Shown here: positions 34,320 to 43,488 of the stretch, in pieces
Layout of the letters: each line of letters begins with the position of its first letter
Numbering within the stretch: position 1 is the first letter of the stretch
Made by a program: the position numbers and the translations under genes
The notes under the pieces: model-generated
Databases searched by the model: none
Told to the model about the DNA's origin: nothing
The model's input: the letters and a program-made list of their open reading frames with translations, nothing else
Assembly: GCF_003986935.1 (NCBI RefSeq)
Contig: NZ_RJZE01000011.1
Coordinates: 124,001-188,000 of the forward strand
Direction: 5' to 3'
DNA: 64,000 nt
From: Paraburkholderia kururiensis JCM 10599 = LMG 19447
GTDB taxonomy: Bacteria > Pseudomonadota > Gammaproteobacteria > Burkholderiales > Burkholderiaceae

Positions 34320-34713
34320 GACGACTCCTGTTTTATGAAAGAAGTACTGTTTTGCGGCCTCCTGCCCATTCTGGTGGAAGATGTCCCCGTCACCTTTGAA
34401 ATAACATATTAATTCATGCGATTTCCGTTAAACCGAGAGACGTCTCTCGACAATGAGCCGGAAGAATGGCACGGCAATTGAATTAACCGTGCGAAGCGGA
34501 ATATAGCAGTCAGGCTTTATAAGACAACCTGCCAGAAAAGATAGGAACGTGAAATAGCATTAAAATCGGCATAAATGCCACCTTTTGCAACAACCGAAAA
34601 ACGTTGACGCAAGGCAGCATAAATGCAGATTGATTCGGTGCGGATTAATTCCCGGCGTTCTGGATAATCGAAACGCCGGAAAATACCGTGTTTCGCCGCT
34701 TTGCCGGTCGGCT
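34320..34713. other. 394-bp A+T-rich intergenic region with repeated palindromes
   Basis: The region holds the pixA-like promoter. The 10-bp palindrome GCATAAATGC occurs twice, at 34569-34578 (extended to GGCATAAATGCC) and 34617-34626, 48 bp apart. A hairpin with arms CCGGCGTT (34652-34659) and AACGCCGG (34672-34679) sits just after the C39-like gene and may mark its 3' end. No gene is seen. Confidence 0.55.
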
Positions 34714-35397
34714 TCAGGCGGCTTCCACGCCCGGCGCGCGTGTCGCATCGCCCGGCAACGGTGCGCCGCTCGCCGGCCGCGCAACCGTCATCCCTCGCCC
34801 GGCAAAGAAACGCGTCATCTGGTCGAACCGCAAATACGCGTCGGCCTGATGCGGCGCCACGCCCGACGGGTTGTGGAACCACACGCCCTGCGCATCGCGC
34901 CCGTGCAGCAGCACGAGATGCCCGCCCTGCCTTGCGTTGGGCCGCTCCGGGTAACGAATCTCCGGGCTGACCGAGGCGATGGCAAGCGTGTTCTCGTCGA
35001 TGCACGCCGCCAGATCCGCCAGCGTCACGGTGCCCAGCACCTCCACGCGCAGGCCGAATGCGCGCTCCACCCACGTGCCGAAGGGTCGATAGATCAGCCC
35101 GTCGACGCCCCCGTCGTCGCGCAGACGGTAGACGTCGTGACGCAGTGCTTCGTCGAGCAGATGCGCACGCGAACCATGCGCGATGGCCCAATAGTCGAGC
35201 AGCGATTCCAGGCACGTGAGCCCGCACAGGCGTTTGGCCCAGAAGCGGTAGCGCTCGGGGTCGGTAAAGCCGCTGCGCGTCCAGTCGGGATCGGCGCAAG
35301 GGTCGGCGCCGTCTTCGACGATGGGCCGCACCCACTCGGGGCTGCCCCACTGCGCGTAGTACGGCACGCGCACATGGCGATAGACGTTCTTGTTCAT
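34714..35397 (-). CDS. C39-like cysteine peptidase family protein
   Basis: Protein of 227 residues with a papain-like C39 layout. VPYYAQWGSPEW gives the oxyanion Gln, CGLTCLESLLDYW a Cys-containing helix start (two cysteines), GGHLVLLHGRDAQG the catalytic His, and FHNPSG the Asn/Asp position. There is no signal peptide, so it acts in the cytoplasm. C39_2-type proteins include bacteriocin processing domains and uncharacterised amidases or transferases. The ATG at 35397 (MNKNVYRHVRVPYY) is the natural start. It lies upstream of the PixA-family gene on the same strand, separated by the A+T-rich region. The substrate is unknown. Confidence 0.72.
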   Translation of the reverse strand: MNKNVYRHVRVPYYAQWGSPEWVRPIVEDGADPCADPDWTRSGFTDPERYRFWAKRLCGLTCLESLLDYWAIAHGSRAHLLDEALRHDVYRLRDDGGVDGLIYRPFGTWVERAFGLRVEVLGTVTLADLAACIDENTLAIASVSPEIRYPERPNARQGGHLVLLHGRDAQGVWFHNPSGVAPHQADAYLRFDQMTRFFAGRGMTVARPASGAPLPGDATRAPGVEAA

Positions 35398-35480
35398 GTC
35401 GTTTGTCTCGAATCTCGAGGAGGGCAAGGCAGGCGCTCGCAGCAACGCCCTCCACTCCCATCAAAGCCCTTCAAAGCCCC

Positions 35481-36104
35481 TCAACGCCGATCCACACGCC
35501 CAAGCGCCGCGGCCACGCGCTCGCGCAACGTGGGCAGCACCTCGGCGTCGAACCACGGATTGCGCTTGAACCACGCGACGTTGCGCGGCGACGGATGCGG
35601 CAACGGCATCACCTGCGGGCCGAACTCGCGCCAGCGTAGCAGCGTGTCCGTGAGCGTGGGGCCGAAGGCGTCGCCCAGACCGAAACGCTGCGCGTACTGA
35701 CCGACGAGCAAGGTCAGCTTCACGTCGCGCAATTGGGCGAGCAGCGCGTCGTGCCAGCGCGCGGCGCATTCGGGACGCGGCGGCAGATCGCCGCTCGCGC
35801 CCCGCCCCGGAAAGCAGAAACCCATGGGCACGATCGCGAACTTCGTGGCGTCGTAGAACGTGGCGTCGTCCACACCGAGCCAGGCGCGCAGACGCGTGCC
35901 GCTTGCGTCGCTCCAGGGCACGCCGGACGCATGCACGCGCGCGCCGGGCGCCTGGCCGATCAACAGGATGCGCGCCTCGGCCGCCGCAGCCAGCACCGGA
36001 CGCGGCGCGTGCGGCAGCACAGGCGCGCAGATCGTGCACGCGCGGATCTCGCGCAGCAACGTATCGAGCGAGCGGGACGGCGGGGACTGCTTCTTCGCGG
36101 TCAT
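35481..36104 (-). CDS. Uracil-DNA glycosylase superfamily protein
   Basis: Protein of 207 residues with the UDG fold. Motif A is ILLIGQAPGARVHASG (GQAPG at 50-54), and the C-terminal motif B is MPLPHPSPRNVAWFKRNPWF. These match the compact bacterial UDG-like family rather than family-1 Ung. Only two N-terminal cysteines (CTIC) are present, so the full four-Cys iron-sulfur site of family-4 enzymes is not evident. It probably removes uracil or deaminated bases from DNA, although members of this branch are poorly tested. It is on the same strand as its neighbours with 70-85 bp gaps. Confidence 0.82.
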   Translation of the reverse strand: MTAKKQSPPSRSLDTLLREIRACTICAPVLPHAPRPVLAAAAEARILLIGQAPGARVHASGVPWSDASGTRLRAWLGVDDATFYDATKFAIVPMGFCFPGRGASGDLPPRPECAARWHDALLAQLRDVKLTLLVGQYAQRFGLGDAFGPTLTDTLLRWREFGPQVMPLPHPSPRNVAWFKRNPWFDAEVLPTLRERVAAALGRVDRR

Positions 36105-36176
36105 GGCGTCATGGGGTCAGGCGGGCCGGACGCACCGGTGAACGCCACGCTGGCGGATGGCAAGGCGCCCCCGGCA

Positions 36177-37517
36177 TTACAGCATGCTCCGCGGCCGTTG
36201 CATCGTGCCGTCGAAGAAGCGCTGCAGCCGGAACGCCGAGAGATCGAGGGAAGGCTGACCGTCGCTAATCCACTCGGCCACCAGCCGCCCCACGATGGGC
36301 CCCATCGCGAAACCGTGTCCGCAAAAGCCCGTGGCGATGACGAGGCCGGGCGTTTGCGGTGGCGCGTCGATGACGGGAATGCCGTCGGGCAGCACATCGA
36401 TCAAACCGGCCCATGCCTCAACCACCTGCGCGCCGGCCAGCGCAGGGAACAACGCGCGCAGCTTCGCGAGCGCACGCGGCGCGTGCCGCGCATTCGGCTG
36501 CGGCTGCGGATCGCGCGGATGGATCACGCGTTCGCCCGCCTTCACCACGCCGGGCAAACGCTCGTAGAGATCGCGTGCGAACGCGCCGTTCAGGTGAAAA
36601 CGAAATGCCTCGTGCCGCGCCCAAAGCTCGGGCAAAAACCATTTGAGCGCACGCAGATGGCCGAGCGTGATGTCGACGTCCACCTGCATGTCGTCGGCCA
36701 GATTGATGGCGCCGTTGACGCGCTGACGGATGCCGAGGCCGTGACCCCAGAACGTGGACGCCGTCACGGCGGGCAGTGCGTTGGTTCGCATGCAGGTACC
36801 GCGCACGGCTTGCTGCGGGAGTTCCAGGCCGAGCGTGGCAAGCAGGCGCCAGCTCGTTGCGCCGGCCGCGCAGACGAAGCGGCGCGTGCGGATCGTGCCG
36901 CGCTCCGTCACCACGCCAGCGACGGCGCCCGCCTCGCGCTCCACGGCCACCACGCCGCAGCCTTCGATGAACCGCGCACCCGCTTCCACCGCGCGTGCGG
37001 CGAACGCGGGCGCCGCGCGACGCGGCTCGGCCTGGCCGTCGGTCGGCGTGTAGAGGCCGCCGTGTGCGGGGCCGTGCATCCCGCTCACATAGCGGTCGAT
37101 CTCTTTGCGCGAGAGCACGCGCGTGTCGAGTCCGTACTGGCGCGCGACCTCCGTCCATTGCTGGAACGAGGCCCAGTCTTCGTCATTGCCCGCGACATAG
37201 AGGCAGCCGCCCTGGCGCCATTCGAGGTCGAAGCCGAGTTCCGCTTCCAGCTGTTCCCAGAGGCGGATGCCCGCCATCATGAGCGGCACCTCGGCTGCCT
37301 CGCGGCCCTGTTGACGCACAAAGCCCCACGCGCGCGTGGACTGCTGGCCTGCGATGCGCGACTTGTCGAGCACCACGGCCTTGAGCCCGCGCCGCGCGAG
37401 ATAGTACGCAGCGGCGCAGCCCATGATGCCCGCGCCAGCGATGACGACGTCGGCGTGAGCGGGAAACGGTTCGTTGGAAGGCGAGAGGTTGGCGTGCAGC
37501 GGGTAGGTGGTCGTCAT
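36177..37517 (-). CDS. FAD-dependent amine oxidoreductase (DadA/SoxB-like)
   Basis: Flavoprotein of 446 residues in the DAO superfamily. It has FAD-binding ADVVIAGAGIMGCAAAYYLA (about 22-41) with LDKSRIAGQQSTRAWGFVRQQGRE, and the C-terminal PGLVIATGFCGHGFAMGPIVGRL. It oxidises a secondary amine or D-amino acid. Homologues are annotated as glycine/D-amino-acid oxidases or gamma-glutamylputrescine oxidase-like. It differs from the soxB product in this window and lacks partner subunits. The start at 37517 is the only good ATG. The substrate is unresolved. Confidence 0.86.
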   Translation of the reverse strand: MTTTYPLHANLSPSNEPFPAHADVVIAGAGIMGCAAAYYLARRGLKAVVLDKSRIAGQQSTRAWGFVRQQGREAAEVPLMMAGIRLWEQLEAELGFDLEWRQGGCLYVAGNDEDWASFQQWTEVARQYGLDTRVLSRKEIDRYVSGMHGPAHGGLYTPTDGQAEPRRAAPAFAARAVEAGARFIEGCGVVAVEREAGAVAGVVTERGTIRTRRFVCAAGATSWRLLATLGLELPQQAVRGTCMRTNALPAVTASTFWGHGLGIRQRVNGAINLADDMQVDVDITLGHLRALKWFLPELWARHEAFRFHLNGAFARDLYERLPGVVKAGERVIHPRDPQPQPNARHAPRALAKLRALFPALAGAQVVEAWAGLIDVLPDGIPVIDAPPQTPGLVIATGFCGHGFAMGPIVGRLVAEWISDGQPSLDLSAFRLQRFFDGTMQRPRSML

Positions 37518-37677
37518 GGGCGAAGGGGGACGAATAAGCGCAACGTCTTGCGGTCGGACCGTGCATCTTCGCAGGCCCGTCGCCGCATGGCAAATGCGCA
37601 GAGTCCCTCTCGCGGCACTACGTCGAGCCGTCTATGCCGCCGTGCATGTCACCTTCGCCGCCCTCGCGGCCCGCCGA

Positions 37678-38016
37678 TCAATGATGCTCGAAGAGCGAAT
37701 GCGGAACGACGTAGTGCGGCAGTACGCCAGGCTGCCCAGACTGGGACACGCTCGACACGCCCGAGCCATAGCCCGTTGTTTCATTCGACGTCTGAGCCGA
37801 TGCCATGTTGGCCGCGGGGCCATTCGCCGCGTTGTACGCGGGGTACTTCGTCTTGTCCTGATGCAGCGTGCCGTTCTGTTCGGCCTGGGCAATCTGTGCC
37901 TTCACGTCGCTGCGCATGAGCGGGCCAGTAGTGCCGGTAGTGCCGGTCTGAGCGAAGGACGCGACCGGAGCAATAAGCGCGACGGCGACCGCCAGCGTTG
38001 AAATAAAGGTCTTCAT
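37678..38016 (-). CDS. DUF4148 exported protein
   Basis: Small periplasmic protein of 112 residues. A signal peptide (MKTFISTLAVAVALIAPVAS, then FAQ) is followed by LMRSDVKAQIAQAEQNGTLHQDKTKYPAYNAA, the DUF4148 pattern common in Burkholderia and often present in many paralogues. The remainder is Gly/Ser-rich. A GGAGA site lies upstream of the ATG. It lies downstream of a QseBC-like two-component gene pair on the same strand (224-bp gap), a frequent neighbourhood. The function is unknown. Confidence 0.82.
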   Translation of the reverse strand: MKTFISTLAVAVALIAPVASFAQTGTTGTTGPLMRSDVKAQIAQAEQNGTLHQDKTKYPAYNAANGPAANMASAQTSNETTGYGSGVSSVSQSGQPGVLPHYVVPHSLFEHH

Positions 38017-38170
38017 GGTGCTCTCCTTGTACCTGCTTCGTGTTTCCGCCCGGCCGATCCGGGCGAAGATGCCTCACGATGCACAAGGTCAGAATAGCCA
38101 GTACACCTTAACGGAGCCTTAGCCCTGGCACACCAAAAAGAAAGCCAAAAAAAAGAGCAATGTGTTGCCC

Positions 38171-38218
38171 GATGTGGACACTGAGGTGGACACCGAGGTG
38201 GTCACTCAGGTGGCCCCT
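38171..38218. repeat. Four 12-bp tandem repeats
   Basis: Four units near GAGGTGGACACC lie between the kinase stop (38241) and the DUF4148 gene. Each differs by one to three bases. They lie 3' of the kinase gene and may be part of its transcript end. Confidence 0.7.
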
Positions 38219-38240
38219 CCAGCGCCACACCGGCACAGGG

Positions 38241-39602
38241 TCAGGTCGTCGTGACCGGTTCGACCGCCCGCAGGCCGCTCAATTTGACCGACAGTCCGCC
38301 TTGCGGCGAAACGTTGCCAAGCGAGAGCGTTGCGTGATGGCGGCCCGCAATGCGCGACACGATGGCAAGGCCCAGTCCGCTGCCCTGCCCCATGGCATGC
38401 TCGCCGCGATAGAAGCGGTCCAGCACGCGGCCGCGCTCGCTCTCGGGAATGCCGGGACCGGTATCGGCCACTTCCAGCGTCAGCTTGCCGCCGTCGCGCG
38501 TCAACATCACGTCGACTCGCCCGCCTGGGGGCGTGTAGCGGATTGCGTTATCCACGAGATTGGAGAGCAGCACCCCGAGCGAATTCGGCTCGGCGAGCGC
38601 CATGCAGGCATCGTCGTCCGCGGCGGCGCCGTTGCGAGACACGACGAGCCCCAGATCGATCGACTTCACTTCGGCAAGCAGCGAGAAGTCGCCCACCGTC
38701 TGCTCGCAGAGCCGCCTCAAGCTCACGGCCTTCATCGGCGCCGGCTGTTGGGCATCTTCGCGCGCGAGCGTGAGCAATTGATGCACGAGATGGATGATGC
38801 GATTGAGCCGCCCTTCCACGCGTTCGATGGTGGCCGCGTCGCCCTTCAGCGTGCCGTCGCGCACGGCGCCCTGAAGCTGCAGCTTGAGCGCCGTGAGCGG
38901 CGAGCGAAGTTCGTGGGCGGCGTCTGCGACGAAGGTGCGCTGCGCCTGCAAGGCCACGTTGAGCCGGTGCAGCAGGTCGTTGACCGCTTCCACGAGCGGC
39001 CGGATCTCGACCGGCACGTCGCGCCCGTCGAGTTGCAGCGGTTGAAGCGAATCGATGGAACGCGTGGCGAGCGCACGCGAGAGTCGGCCGATGGGCGCGA
39101 GTCCGCGTGCTACTGCAAACAGCACGAGCGCAATGGTGGGCGGGATCAGCACGCCGAGCGGCCAGAGCGTGCGCAACGCGAGCCGCAAGGCGAGGTCTTC
39201 GCGCACGTCGATGGGCTGCGCGACCTGCACGAAGCGCCCCGGCTGCTGCACGCCGAACACACGCCAGTGGTGCTCGGCGTGCTCGACGGTTCGCAGCCCT
39301 TCGGGATAGCGCGCGAGCGCCGGCGCGGACGACGAGCGGTAGACGAGCTGGCCCGCAGCGTCCCAGATGCCGATCACGATGCGTTCGTCGCCGATATTGC
39401 CGAACGCGGGGCCGCCGCTACGGTTTGTGCTACCGGCAGCGAGATTCGACGGCAGCGAGATCGCCACCACGCGAAGTTCGTAGTCGAAAAGCTCGCTGGC
39501 CTCGTGCTTCGCGCTATGGAAAATGCCGGCGCCCGCCGCGAGCGCCGCGACGGCAAGACCGAAGATGAGCCAGCCCAGCAGCCAGCGACGGATGGACCTC
39601 AT
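38241..39602 (-). CDS. Sensor histidine kinase, QseC/TctE-like
   Basis: Inner-membrane kinase of 453 residues. TM1 is about 7-29, with a 2CSK_N-type periplasmic sensor domain (about 30-145) and TM2 about 147-166. HAMP follows, then HisKA VADAAHELRSPLTALKLQ with His230. The HATPase domain has NLVDNAIRYTPPGG, ADTGPGIP and GQGSGLGLAIV. The ATG at 39602 overlaps the regulator stop as ATGA. The architecture matches QseC/PmrB/TctE-type kinases, which respond to metals, citrate-like acids or catechol-type signals. The actual signal is unknown. Confidence 0.9.
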   Translation of the reverse strand: MRSIRRWLLGWLIFGLAVAALAAGAGIFHSAKHEASELFDYELRVVAISLPSNLAAGSTNRSGGPAFGNIGDERIVIGIWDAAGQLVYRSSSAPALARYPEGLRTVEHAEHHWRVFGVQQPGRFVQVAQPIDVREDLALRLALRTLWPLGVLIPPTIALVLFAVARGLAPIGRLSRALATRSIDSLQPLQLDGRDVPVEIRPLVEAVNDLLHRLNVALQAQRTFVADAAHELRSPLTALKLQLQGAVRDGTLKGDAATIERVEGRLNRIIHLVHQLLTLAREDAQQPAPMKAVSLRRLCEQTVGDFSLLAEVKSIDLGLVVSRNGAAADDDACMALAEPNSLGVLLSNLVDNAIRYTPPGGRVDVMLTRDGGKLTLEVADTGPGIPESERGRVLDRFYRGEHAMGQGSGLGLAIVSRIAGRHHATLSLGNVSPQGGLSVKLSGLRAVEPVTTT

Positions 39603-40261
39603 TCGCAGCGCTTCAGCCGGTAGCCCACGCCGCGCACGGTCACGATCTGATCGGCGCCGATCTTGCGGCGCAAGCTGTGCACGTGCACTTCGATCGTATT
39701 GCTGCCCACTTCCTCGCCCCATCCATAAAGTTTCTCTTCCAGTTCCGCGCGCGTGAACACGCGCGAAGGCTCTTCGATCAGCACCTGCAGCAGCGCAAAT
39801 TCCCGCGGCACGAGGGCCACGGGTTCGCCGTTCCTCGTTGCCTCGTGCGCGGCGGGATCGAGCGTGAGTTCGCCATGCGTGTACACGGGCTGCTTCTGCC
39901 CCGTGCGGCGCCTCAGCAGCGCGCGCACGCGGGCGGCCAGTTCGTCGAGATCGAACGGCTTGATGAGATAGTCGTCGGCACCGGCGTCGAGGCCGCGAAT
40001 GCGGTCGTCCACGGCGTCGCGCGCGGTGAGGATGATAACGGGCGCCGCGCCCCCGTGATTGCGGTAGCCGCGCAGCACGTCGATGCCGTCCTTCTTCGGC
40101 AGCCCCAGATCGAGCAGCACCAGATCATAGACGCCGTTGCCGAGCGACAGCTCGGCCGCGCGGCCGTCCTGCGCCCAGTCGATGGCGTAGCCCGCCCGGC
40201 GCATCGCTTCCAGCACCGGCTCGGCAATCATGTCGTCGTCTTCGACCAGCAAAAGCCGCAT
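39599..40261 (-). CDS. OmpR-family response regulator, QseB-like
   Basis: Regulator of 220 residues. The receiver domain has acidic pocket EDDD (7-10), phospho-acceptor Asp51 in LVLLDLGLPKKDG, and the TARDAVDDRIRGLDAGADDYLIKPFD switch. The winged helix includes RVFTRAELEEKLYGWGEEVGSNTIEVHVHSLRRKIG, the QseB/PmrA pattern. It is co-transcribed and translationally coupled with the kinase. GGGAAGGGA lies before the ATG. Confidence 0.93.
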   Translation of the reverse strand: MRLLLVEDDDMIAEPVLEAMRRAGYAIDWAQDGRAAELSLGNGVYDLVLLDLGLPKKDGIDVLRGYRNHGGAAPVIILTARDAVDDRIRGLDAGADDYLIKPFDLDELAARVRALLRRRTGQKQPVYTHGELTLDPAAHEATRNGEPVALVPREFALLQVLIEEPSRVFTRAELEEKLYGWGEEVGSNTIEVHVHSLRRKIGADQIVTVRGVGYRLKRCE

Positions 40262-40728
40262 TCCCTTCCCCCTCCCTTTGCGCTGCCGACCACCAAACGC
40301 CCATTGTGGCGAGCCGCAGCTTAACGCTTCCTGATGAATTGCTTAAATGCCCGAACTCCGGGCACGCTATTTCATCAGAGGATTAAATGCCTGTTCAGTT
40401 AATCGGTTACTTCGTAAAAATGCACGCTTCGTGCAGCATGCGATCCCATCAGCGAAAAATTCCATGCCTCGAAACACTTCATTACACGTTTTTTGCAATT
40501 TATGCGTTTAGAATAACGCCCGATCCGGCGCCGTTTAACACGGGGGTACGCGCGCCGGCACGTGAAGACGGCACGCCGCCTGGTGGGCGCACCGCTCCTT
40601 CGCGTAATCGCTGCTTCGTACTGCGTAGCCGGTCGGCTCGCGGGGCGGGCGCTGCCGAGACAGGCGCCCTTAAGCCGCATGACGTCCATCACCCCGATAT
40701 AACCTCAATCGACGGACATCCACGCAGT
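40262..40728. other. 467-bp divergent promoter region
   Basis: The gap between the QseB-like gene (leftward) and the BetR-domain gene (rightward) has a 200-bp A+T-rich part, with TAGAAT near 40507-40512 as a possible -10 element. An open frame runs through it into the BetR gene, but its composition looks non-coding. A 15-bp palindrome is annotated at 40421-40435. Confidence 0.5.
40421..40435. promoter_or_regulatory. TGCACG-CTT-CGTGCA palindrome
   Basis: A perfect 6-bp inverted repeat around CTT, 160 bp upstream of the QseB-like start and about 290 bp upstream of the BetR-domain start. The size and symmetry suit a dimeric regulator. Which protein binds is unknown. Confidence 0.4.
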
Positions 40729-41583
40729 ATGGCCAACGTTTCACAATCACCCGACTCGCTTGCGGTCGCGGAACGTGTGCGCGAACTGATGAGCCGCCAT
40801 GGCATCGGCAAGCGCCATCAAACCACCGAGTTGTGCCGCATTCTCGATCTGAGTTTTTCGCAGGGGCACCGCAAGCTGCGCGGCAATAGTCCCTGGACGC
40901 TTTCGCAAATCAAGAAAGTCGCCGAGGCATTCGGCGAGCCGGCGGCGCAGTTGTTCGGCGCGCAGTCGCTCGACCCCGGCATGGTGGGCGCGGTCGCCCA
41001 CGAGGCCGTGTTCGCGGTGGCCGCCATCGAAATGCCTTGTACGGCGTGGGTGGGCGCGCCCATCGAGCCCGGCAGCCGGCCCGAATTCATCGCGTACTCG
41101 AAGCAGGGCCAGTGGCGCGTGGTGCGCCACGACGGCGCGCTCTACCAGAACGCGCACGAGGTTCACAAGATCGAGATCTACCCGCGCCGGCCCGAGAACG
41201 ACCGGCCGCTCATCGCCGTGGTGGACGACGACCGCACCTCCGCGGACAACCTGCGCGATTACCTCGAACACAACGGCTTTGCGGCGCTCGCGCTGTACGG
41301 CCTCACGGCGTTTTCCGAGGCGCTGCAAAGCCAGGTCTTCGACGGCGTGGTGATCGACTGGCTGTTCGGCACGCAAACGTCCGCCGAGGCGATTCGCGCG
41401 GTGCGCGCCTCCGAAAACCCCGACGCGCCGATCCTGGTGCTCACGGGCGAACTGCTGACGGGCAAGGCGAGCGAATCGGAGATCGGCGAAATCATTCGCG
41501 CTTACGACGTGGCCTGCCACGAGAAGCCCGCGCGCATGGCGATCATCGCGGCGGACCTCTCGAAGCGGCTCAATCGCGGCTGA
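40729..41583 (+). CDS. BetR-domain response regulator
   Basis: Protein of 284 residues. The N-terminal part (about 8-130) fits the BetR domain, starting SLAVAERVRELMSRHGIGKRHQTTELCRILDLSFSQGHRKLRG, an HTH-like segment with TLSQIKKVAEAFGEPAAQLFG. The C-terminal receiver domain (about 163-284) has PLIAVVDDDRTSADNLRDYL, the phospho-acceptor region GVVIDWLFG, LVLTGELL and Lys in HEKPAR. It thus reads as an HTH-receiver protein with the DNA-binding part in front, the reverse of the OmpR order. It faces a hybrid kinase gene (36-bp convergent gap), which is its likely partner. Confidence 0.8.
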   Translation: MANVSQSPDSLAVAERVRELMSRHGIGKRHQTTELCRILDLSFSQGHRKLRGNSPWTLSQIKKVAEAFGEPAAQLFGAQSLDPGMVGAVAHEAVFAVAAIEMPCTAWVGAPIEPGSRPEFIAYSKQGQWRVVRHDGALYQNAHEVHKIEIYPRRPENDRPLIAVVDDDRTSADNLRDYLEHNGFAALALYGLTAFSEALQSQVFDGVVIDWLFGTQTSAEAIRAVRASENPDAPILVLTGELLTGKASESEIGEIIRAYDVACHEKPARMAIIAADLSKRLNRG

Positions 41584-41603
41584 GGCTGGGGCTGAGGCTG
41601 GGG
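41580..41603. repeat. Two 12-bp direct repeats at a gene end
   Basis: CTGAGGCTGGGG occurs twice in tandem. The first copy contains the TGA stop of the BetR-domain gene, and the array fills most of the 36-bp convergent gap. Confidence 0.7.
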
Positions 41604-41619
41604 CTTCTGCGCGTCTGGT

Positions 41620-43488
41620 TCAGCGCTGCGCTTCGGTCAGACCGGAGCGCGGCCGCGAGCGGCCGGCGGCCAGCGCCCGCTGAAGCGCGGCCCGCAGTAC
41701 GTCGTAATGGACGGGCTTGGTGAGGCTGTCGAAGAACGCTGCCGGGAACGCCTGCCCACCGCCGTCAGGGCCGCGCGCATCGAGGTCGGACATGTACGCG
41801 CTCACGGCAATCACGCGCGGCAGGCCGCCCGGGTAAGCGCCCGTGCCGACGCGCATGTCGAGATCGGCCATCAGCGAATAGCCGTCGCGGCCGGGCATGT
41901 GCAGATCGAGCAGCATCACGTCGCAGCGCTGGCTGTCGAGCCAGGCCAGGGCTTCTTCGACATCGGCCGCCGCGTGCACGCTGTAACCCATGTGCGCCAC
42001 CATCTCGCAGAGCGATTCGCGTACGAGCGGGTTGTCGTCCACTACCAGCACCTGCGGCGGCGCGGCGCTGCGCGCATCCGTCGCGGCATGCGCGGCGGGG
42101 TTGCCCGGTACGGACCGCACCGGCAGGGTCACCGTGAAGGTCGTGCCCTCGCCCAGGCGGCTGTCGGTCTCGATCGTGCCGCCGAACAGATCCACCAGCC
42201 CCTTCACAATGGCGAGCCCCATGCCCGCGCCTTCGAAGCGCCGCGAGCGCGAGGCGTCGAGCTGCGTGAACTCCCTGAAAATCTGCGGAATCTGCGCGTG
42301 CGGCACGCCAGGCCCCGTATCACGGACCACGATGGAGAGCAGATCCGGCAACATCACGAACTCGAGATGAACCGAGCCGCGCTCCGTGTAGCGGATCGCG
42401 TTGGTGACAAGGTTGTTCGCAATCTGCCGGATGCGATGCGGGTCCGACACCACACGCCCGCCGCCGCGTTCGGCACGCGCCGCGCACTCGAACACAAGTC
42501 CTTTCGCACGCGCGGCAGCTTCATGCTGATCGGCAATGGAAGCGAGCAGTTCGCGCGGATCGAACTCCTCGTCGCGCAACTCCAGCTTGCCGGCGCCGAG
42601 CCGCGCGTAGTCGGTCAGGTCCTTCATCTGCGTTTCGAGCTGCCGCGCCGCGATTTCGAGCCGGCGGATCACCTTGCCATCCGCCTCCGAATGCGGCGTG
42701 AGCCCAAGCAGTTCGATCGACGACACGATGGCGTGCAGCGGCGTACGCAATTCGTGGCTGATCATGCCGAGAAACGCGTCTTTCGCGAGGCTCGCCTCGC
42801 GCGCCGCACGGCTTGCGTCGTGCTCGGCGGCGAGCAACGCCTTTTGCTGGTTGATGAGCCGCGTGCGCCGGAACCCGTTGAACACGAGCAACGCGGTGGC
42901 CGCCGCCGAAAGCAGCAGCAAACCGACACCTGCGGCAAACAGCATGCGGCGCTTCGCAAGAAAGTCGCGGCTCATTGCCTCGCGGTCTTCCACGTCGGCA
43001 AAGCGCCGGCTGAGCGCAAGTTCGTTGACGGTGTTCCAATGGCTGTGCAGCGCCGCGAAAACCTTGCCGGCGAGGTCGGGATTGGCTTCGAGCGCCGCGA
43101 TTTGCGGATCGATTTCGGCCACGAGCGCATCGAGCGCCGCAAGCTCCGCTTGCTGGCGCCGCTGCAAGTCCGGCTGCGACGCGAGGTTCCGCGTGGACCC
43201 GGCCAGCACATGCAGCTTCGACTGCAGCACCGCGTAACGCAGTTGCAGCTTCGCGTAATCGCGATTGGCGCCGAAGCGGTACTGCAGCAGCTGGTTCTCC
43301 AGCCGGGCGTAGGCGATCTGCAACTGCGCGGCGTCCCAGTAATAGCCGTCGTAAGCGCCCGTGATGCGCTGCGTGGCGCGCGAATCGATCAGGTTCGCGT
43401 ACAGCAGATAGCCCACCGCCGCGACCGGTGGCGCAATCGCCACGAGCCACACGAGGACGAGAACGAAGCGGCGTAACGGACGGCGCAT
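41620..43488 (-). CDS. Hybrid sensor histidine kinase with C-terminal receiver
   Basis: Inner-membrane hybrid kinase of 622 residues. TM1 is about 8-30, an alpha-helical periplasmic domain about 35-178, and TM2 about 183-204. A coiled-coil linker leads to HisKA LGMISHELRTPLHAIVSS with His245. The HATPase domain (about 355-475) has NLVTNAIRYTERG, RDTGPGVP and GAGMGLAIV. The C-terminal receiver (about 490-610) starts QVLVVDDNPLVRESL, with Asp in VMLLDLHMPGRDG and Lys in SLTKPVHY. Its ATG at 43488 overlaps the upstream stop as TGATG, so it is coupled to a secreted molybdopterin-fold protein, a probable periplasmic input. Confidence 0.88.
   Translation of the reverse strand: MRRPLRRFVLVLVWLVAIAPPVAAVGYLLYANLIDSRATQRITGAYDGYYWDAAQLQIAYARLENQLLQYRFGANRDYAKLQLRYAVLQSKLHVLAGSTRNLASQPDLQRRQQAELAALDALVAEIDPQIAALEANPDLAGKVFAALHSHWNTVNELALSRRFADVEDREAMSRDFLAKRRMLFAAGVGLLLLSAAATALLVFNGFRRTRLINQQKALLAAEHDASRAAREASLAKDAFLGMISHELRTPLHAIVSSIELLGLTPHSEADGKVIRRLEIAARQLETQMKDLTDYARLGAGKLELRDEEFDPRELLASIADQHEAAARAKGLVFECAARAERGGGRVVSDPHRIRQIANNLVTNAIRYTERGSVHLEFVMLPDLLSIVVRDTGPGVPHAQIPQIFREFTQLDASRSRRFEGAGMGLAIVKGLVDLFGGTIETDSRLGEGTTFTVTLPVRSVPGNPAAHAATDARSAAPPQVLVVDDNPLVRESLCEMVAHMGYSVHAAADVEEALAWLDSQRCDVMLLDLHMPGRDGYSLMADLDMRVGTGAYPGGLPRVIAVSAYMSDLDARGPDGGGQAFPAAFFDSLTKPVHYDVLRAALQRALAAGRSRPRSGLTEAQR

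Noticed and set aside
34320..34713. A lux box upstream of the PixA/AidA-like gene.
   Set aside because: Quorum control is known for AidA relatives, but no CTG-N10-CAG palindrome of good quality was found by eye.
40387..40728. In-frame N-terminal extension of the BetR-domain protein.
   Set aside because: The extension crosses an A+T-rich promoter region and has no conserved character; the BetR domain begins right after the ATG at 40729.
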